A stretch of DNA of 10,692 bases from the NCBI GenBank assembly GCA_947505885.1, contig CANNMN010000028.1:1-10692 (forward strand), given 5' to 3'. The translations under genes and the position numbers were made by a program. Of the stretch, positions 7,825-10,692 are shown piece after piece. Under the pieces are notes generated by a model, which ran no database searches, was not told where the DNA came from, and saw only the letters and a list, made by a program, of their open reading frames with translations. The stretch comes from Rickettsiales bacterium (GTDB taxonomy: Bacteria; Pseudomonadota; Alphaproteobacteria; Rickettsiales; UBA1997). The first letter of the stretch is position 1. Every line of letters starts with the position of its first letter.

Positions 7825-7974
7825 CTAAAATAATGTGTAAATGAAGGGTGCAACTGCGGAGCCTTGTGCAACAACGATTAACAGGCCAAGTAGAAGCATG
7901 ATTGTAATTATCGGCAAGAGCCAAAACTTCTTTCTAGTTTTTAGGAATGCCCAAAGTTCTTTAATAAGAGACAT
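7825..7974 (-). CDS. SxtK-like DUF5989 family small membrane protein
   Basis: A 49-residue protein: a basic N-terminal stretch (SLIKELWAFLKTRKKFW, residues 2-18), one transmembrane helix at about 18-37, and a conserved-looking tail, AQGSAVAPFIYTLF. It matches what I know of the DUF5989 family, small proteins found beside NodU-type carbamoyltransferases and comparable to SxtK in the saxitoxin cluster. No enzymatic residues are evident, so an anchoring or chaperone role is plausible but inferred. The ATG at 7974 is preferred over an in-frame ATG at 8037, because the extra 21 residues would all overlap the hydrolase frame and the family core begins at MSLIKELW. It overlaps the hydrolase gene by 14 bases, and its TAG abuts the carbamoyltransferase ATG with no gap, strong evidence of coupled expression. 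Confidence 0.82.
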   Translation of the reverse strand: MSLIKELWAFLKTRKKFWLLPIITIMLLLGLLIVVAQGSAVAPFIYTLF

Positions 7975-9025
7975 GTTTTTTAGTAAGGTTTTGTAATTTT
8001 TCTGAAACGATTTTTGCGACAAGTTTTGAGCCTTCATTGGTGAAATGAACTGTGTCGTAAAGATACTTGGTTTCCATTGGAATTTCGCGTTCTAAATCAA
8101 TCAGTAAAATATTATTTTCCCTGGCGACTTGGCGAGCGATGTTTTGAAAATCTACGTAAAGTTTACGGTAATTTGCATTAAATTCTGGATCATTCTTCTT
8201 AATTTGTAATTCGTGATCGTATATAAGTCTATTAGCCTGAGTCATCAGAACTGGCTTAGCCCCGATCGCTTTAGTAACCGCAACAAATATCGTTAAAATT
8301 TTTCGATATTCTGCCTTAATTATTTCTTGATGAGCGACGCTAGAAATTTGATCGCGAAAAGGTGATTCGTTCCACTCATTGTTAAAGTTTCTGAGGTTGG
8401 AATTTTTTTTGCTGAAGCACCCAAGATTTGATCTGCTGCGGTTTTTGTTCCAGTAAGTTGCTTCGTAGAGTAGGGTGGAGAGGTCGTTAATATTATCCAT
8501 GCGCACAACAATATTTGGATTTAGAGGTGCGACTTTATTGATTAGATTGTTGATCGAGTGAATAGAGTTATTACCGCTTTTTCCACCATTGTAAGAGTTG
8601 ATTTTTTTGCCGGTTTTTTCTTCGATAATTCTTCCGACTAAATAAGGGAAGCGTGAATTCTCTTCAACCATTTCGCATTCAGTTGTAGAGCCACCGAGAA
8701 AAAAAATATTTAGATCAGAATTTTCGTGAATTTTGCTTGGCTCAACAAAGCCATTTTCGTCGGTTCTAAAAATATATTTCTTCGTTTGGTCGTAAGGAGG
8801 AGTATTAAACTTTGTTTGGTTCGGTTTATTCTCGCGCATTACAATATGGCGCTTTCCTTGGCAACGCAGGCTATATTCTATCTGATCATAATAACTGTAT
8901 TTTTCTGAATCAGGAGTGTCCTGAAAAATATTGAGAGTGAAACACCAAACTAAAAATAGGGCAAAGATCAGATTAATTGCGATCAGTACTAATTTAGAAT
9001 GTTTTTCAAAATAATTTTGTGACAT
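7961..9025 (-). CDS. Membrane-anchored SGNH/GDSL-family hydrolase (SxtL-like position)
   Basis: This is a predicted esterase or acyltransferase-like protein of the SGNH fold. From the ATG at 9025 (354 residues) it has one N-terminal transmembrane helix at about 11-30 and then a large, probably periplasmic, domain. SGNH blocks are visible: FFLGGSTTECEMV near 108-120 with nucleophile Ser113, NGGKSGNNS near 146-154 (block II Gly), DNIND at 177-181 (block III Asn) and YDTVHFTNEGS near 323-333 giving the Asp324/His327 pair. All four catalytic blocks are present, so activity is likely. A TTG immediately before the ATG (9026-9028) is an alternative start adding one residue. The SxtJ-like stop is nine bases upstream. 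The saxitoxin cluster also holds a GDSL-type protein, SxtL, next to sxtI-J-K, so this enzyme may remove or move an acyl or carbamoyl group on the shared product; that is inference. Confidence 0.85.
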   Translation of the reverse strand: MSQNYFEKHSKLVLIAINLIFALFLVWCFTLNIFQDTPDSEKYSYYDQIEYSLRCQGKRHIVMRENKPNQTKFNTPPYDQTKKYIFRTDENGFVEPSKIHENSDLNIFFLGGSTTECEMVEENSRFPYLVGRIIEEKTGKKINSYNGGKSGNNSIHSINNLINKVAPLNPNIVVRMDNINDLSTLLYEATYWNKNRSRSNLGCFSKKNSNLRNFNNEWNESPFRDQISSVAHQEIIKAEYRKILTIFVAVTKAIGAKPVLMTQANRLIYDHELQIKKNDPEFNANYRKLYVDFQNIARQVARENNILLIDLEREIPMETKYLYDTVHFTNEGSKLVAKIVSEKLQNLTKKHVSY

Positions 9026-9034
9026 CAAGGGCGA

Positions 9035-9421
9035 TTAAAACTGATTTTTCATATCGCCTGGCTGTGATGTGCGATCAATAAAATAGCTGGATGCTGTTGG
9101 GTTTAGTTTTTTATTGAGAAGATCTTTCTTAAGTAATTTTAAGATGAGGGCGGTAGGGGTAAAGATTCCATAAAATAAAACAAAGCTGATCAAAAATCCG
9201 TTAATTTTTCCAAGAATATTTCCAAACTTTACCCAATTTTGGTAAAGTTTGATCTGCTTGAATATCTGTGGTTGCAGGATTGAGACCGACAAGAATATAA
9301 GGGATAATATTAGAAAAAATGTTGGAAACCAAATTTGTTTGTAAAACAAAAATATAAAAATTGCCGACCAAATTAGGCCAAAAATTTTCAGATCGCGTTG
9401 AGTAATTTTAGCTTGTTCCAT
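9035..9421 (-). CDS. SxtJ family membrane protein
   Basis: A 128-residue integral membrane protein with three predicted hydrophobic helices at about 12-27, 31-49 and 74-95, followed by a hydrophilic tail. The C-terminus, SYFIDRTSQPGDMKNQF, fits the tail I associate with SxtJ-family proteins (a W/F-x-x-R...P...MK-x-QF ending). SxtJ is a protein of unknown function encoded beside O-carbamoyltransferases, first named in the saxitoxin cluster. The neighbourhood here supports the call: an SGNH hydrolase, a DUF5989 peptide and a carbamoyltransferase follow within 4 kb on the same strand. The ATG lies 11 bases after the regulator stop, and a GAAG abuts it too closely for a normal Shine-Dalgarno site. 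A role as membrane scaffold for the carbamoyltransferase is a guess from context. Confidence 0.85.
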   Translation of the reverse strand: MEQAKITQRDLKIFGLIWSAIFIFLFYKQIWFPTFFLILSLIFLSVSILQPQIFKQIKLYQNWVKFGNILGKINGFLISFVLFYGIFTPTALILKLLKKDLLNKKLNPTASSYFIDRTSQPGDMKNQF

Positions 9422-9432
9422 CTTCGTTATTT

Positions 9433-10491
9433 TTAGAAAATTGAGCGATGAGATGGAATGGTGAGGATCGCAGCGTTTCCTTCTGAAATCTCAAAGCGAC
9501 AGCTTTGCTGATCAAGAATTTTACTAACTTCTTGTTCATTAATAGCACTACGCAGATCGGCATTTTTCTCAGTGTTTTTTTCTTGTGGATTGAGGTAAAA
9601 AATAATCAGCATTTGATCGAGATGATCACGCATTAATCTCACATTTATTAAAGCTTCAGGATCGGCTTTAAACATGCCGGCAAAAATTTTACGTAATGAA
9701 TCAAGCAGGATGAGGCGATCAATTTTGATGCGAGTTAATAGGTCTTCATCACTACCTTTCTCTAGCTCGATACGACTTTTGAATTTGTCGCTTAAGCTAG
9801 AAATTAATTCGGATAAGAAAGTAAAAAGCGGGAGAATTTCTTCTTCTGCATTGAGTTTGTAATCGATTACTGATTCGTCCAAAGAATTAGTAATTGAGGC
9901 GCGAAGTTTAAGAGCGTTGATGTGAATTTTGTCAAAATCTTCTAGATATTTCTGGTGTGGTAATGGTCCATGCGGCTCTTTTTTCAGGATCTCAGAAACT
10001 TGAGTGATAATATCGAGATAGGCGAAAACATTAGCAGGGAGGGTAACGGTAATTTGCTCTTTGATGTTTTTGATTGTGCGACCTTGCGACTCAGCAACGC
10101 GCGAAGCGTTAGAAGTTTTCTCTCTAATTTTAGCGATCATTAAATCGAAATCGACTGGCTTTACCAAGTAGTCATTTGCTGATAGTCCAACGCCCTTAAT
10201 AACATTTTCCTTCTGTCCCAAGGCGCTAAGAAAAATAAATGGCACGTTGTTGTTACGAATATTTTTATTTTCACGAATTAGGTTAAGAAGGCCGTAACCA
10301 TCTAAATCCGGCATCATAATGTCAGAGATAACCACATCGGGTTTTTGCTGCAAAAAAACATCAAAACCTTGTTTGCCATTTTCCGCTTCTGCAACTTCAA
10401 ATCCTTCATCGCGCAAAATTTCCGCCATGTTATCGCGAATATCTTTTTCATCCTCAACGCAGAGAACTTTAATTTTTCTTTCTTCAGTCAT
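9433..10491 (-). CDS. Response regulator receiver domain fused to a degenerate histidine-kinase-like region
   Basis: Residues 6-125 are a complete CheY-like receiver: acidic Glu13-Asp14, phospho-acceptor Asp57 in VVISDIMMPDLDG, Ser89 in IFLSALG and Lys111 in YLVKPVD, so it can probably be phosphorylated. No DNA-binding, GGDEF or EAL output follows. Residues 145-215 instead recall the dimerisation domain of PleC/DivJ-type kinases: VSEILKKEPHGPLPHQKYLEDF and ASITNSLDES mirror segments written GFSEIL-KEPFGPLG--KY and LINDILDLS in active kinases. The H-box SHELRTPL is absent, replaced by residues with no histidine. The remaining ~130 residues have the length and a closing AAILTIP strand of an HATPase domain, but I see no N-box or G-boxes. 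It is best read as a signalling adaptor or pseudokinase. It starts six bases after dnaX and ends 11 bases before the SxtJ-like gene, so all are probably co-transcribed. Confidence 0.8.
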   Translation of the reverse strand: MTEERKIKVLCVEDEKDIRDNMAEILRDEGFEVAEAENGKQGFDVFLQQKPDVVISDIMMPDLDGYGLLNLIRENKNIRNNNVPFIFLSALGQKENVIKGVGLSANDYLVKPVDFDLMIAKIREKTSNASRVAESQGRTIKNIKEQITVTLPANVFAYLDIITQVSEILKKEPHGPLPHQKYLEDFDKIHINALKLRASITNSLDESVIDYKLNAEEEILPLFTFLSELISSLSDKFKSRIELEKGSDEDLLTRIKIDRLILLDSLRKIFAGMFKADPEALINVRLMRDHLDQMLIIFYLNPQEKNTEKNADLRSAINEQEVSKILDQQSCRFEISEGNAAILTIPSHRSIF

Positions 10492-10497
10492 TTTTGC

Positions 10498-10692
10498 TTA
10501 AATTATTTTTGAGCCTTCGAACGAGCGGAGGATGTCGTTTATAAGCTCATCGTTATTTTCATCGATTTTTTGAGCAACTTTTTTCTCCTGATTTTTCTTT
10601 TGGGGATTCTTTTCGTCGTCGACAAGAAGTAAAACTTGTTTCAAATCTGGTAAGGCGGCGAGGTAACAAATTCGCATCATTAGCATATCAAA
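10498..10692 (-). CDS. dnaX: DNA polymerase III subunit gamma/tau, C-terminal fragment (gene continues past window)
   Basis: The last 64 codons of a gene whose frame is open to the window edge. FDMLMMRICYLAALPDL resembles the end of DnaX domain III in alphaproteobacteria (EM-x-L-x-R-x-x-YAADLPxP). A charged K/E/N-rich linker and the terminal segment LINDILRSFEGSKII follow, like the LVQAVLEAFPGAKI ending of alphaproteobacterial tau subunits. DnaX is the clamp-loader ATPase that couples polymerase and helicase at the replication fork. An ATG at 10686 is open but is almost certainly internal, because the homologous block begins before it. The gene usually found after dnaX (ybaB, then recR) is not here; a response regulator follows six bases later. 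Assignment rests on a short segment, so it is good but not certain. Confidence 0.72.
   Translation of the reverse strand, partial: FDMLMMRICYLAALPDLKQVLLLVDDEKNPQKKNQEKKVAQKIDENNDELINDILRSFEGSKII

Noticed and set aside
7825..8037. A 70-residue version of the SxtK-like protein starting at 8037
   Set aside because: The first 21 residues lie wholly inside the hydrolase gene and look like out-of-frame sequence; the family-like core starts at the ATG at 7974.
1..10692. tRNA, rRNA, CRISPR arrays, insertion sequences, prophage or toxin-antitoxin genes
   Set aside because: No repeats with regular spacing, no transposase or integrase motifs, and no cloverleaf sequence seen; nearly all bases are assigned to genes.

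Overview
The window is a compact, AT-rich bacterial chromosome segment. Nearly every base is coding, genes overlap or sit a few bases apart, and only one gap exceeds 100 bases. The YhdP/AsmA-type envelope protein with its typical alphaproteobacterial C-terminus, the DnaX tail ending in an LRSFEGSKII-like sequence, and a regulator derived from a PleC/DivJ-like histidine kinase all suggest a low-GC alphaproteobacterium. A Rickettsiales- or Holosporales-type lineage is possible, but there is no rRNA here to settle it.

Left block, + strand (1-2358): a 5'-truncated ThiE/TenI-family protein with an altered active site, a bifunctional mannose-1-phosphate guanylyltransferase/mannose-6-phosphate isomerase (ManC/CpsB type), and FolK of the folate pathway. 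They overlap by 1 nt and 20 nt and look like one operon. FolK runs head-on into bioD. The two stop codons lie in opposite arms of one strong hairpin (2332-2359).

Right block, - strand (10692 down to 2339), in order of transcription: the 3' end of dnaX; a receiver-domain regulator whose C-terminal half looks like a dead histidine kinase; an SxtJ-family membrane protein; a membrane-anchored SGNH/GDSL hydrolase; a 49-residue SxtK/DUF5989 membrane peptide; a NodU/SxtI-type O-carbamoyltransferase; a 139-base gap; a 965-residue AsmA/YhdP-like envelope protein; and bioD, dethiobiotin synthetase.

The most distinctive part is the four-gene carbamoyltransferase cassette (5995-9421). It has the same four protein classes as sxtI, sxtJ, sxtK and sxtL of the saxitoxin cluster, in a genome region with nothing else resembling saxitoxin synthesis. 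I infer a membrane-associated system that carbamoylates, and may trim, an unknown envelope glycan, lipid or metabolite. ManC supplies GDP-mannose and the AsmA-like protein acts on the envelope, so both fit a surface theme, but no direct link is shown. None of the nine visible start codons has a clear Shine-Dalgarno sequence at normal spacing.
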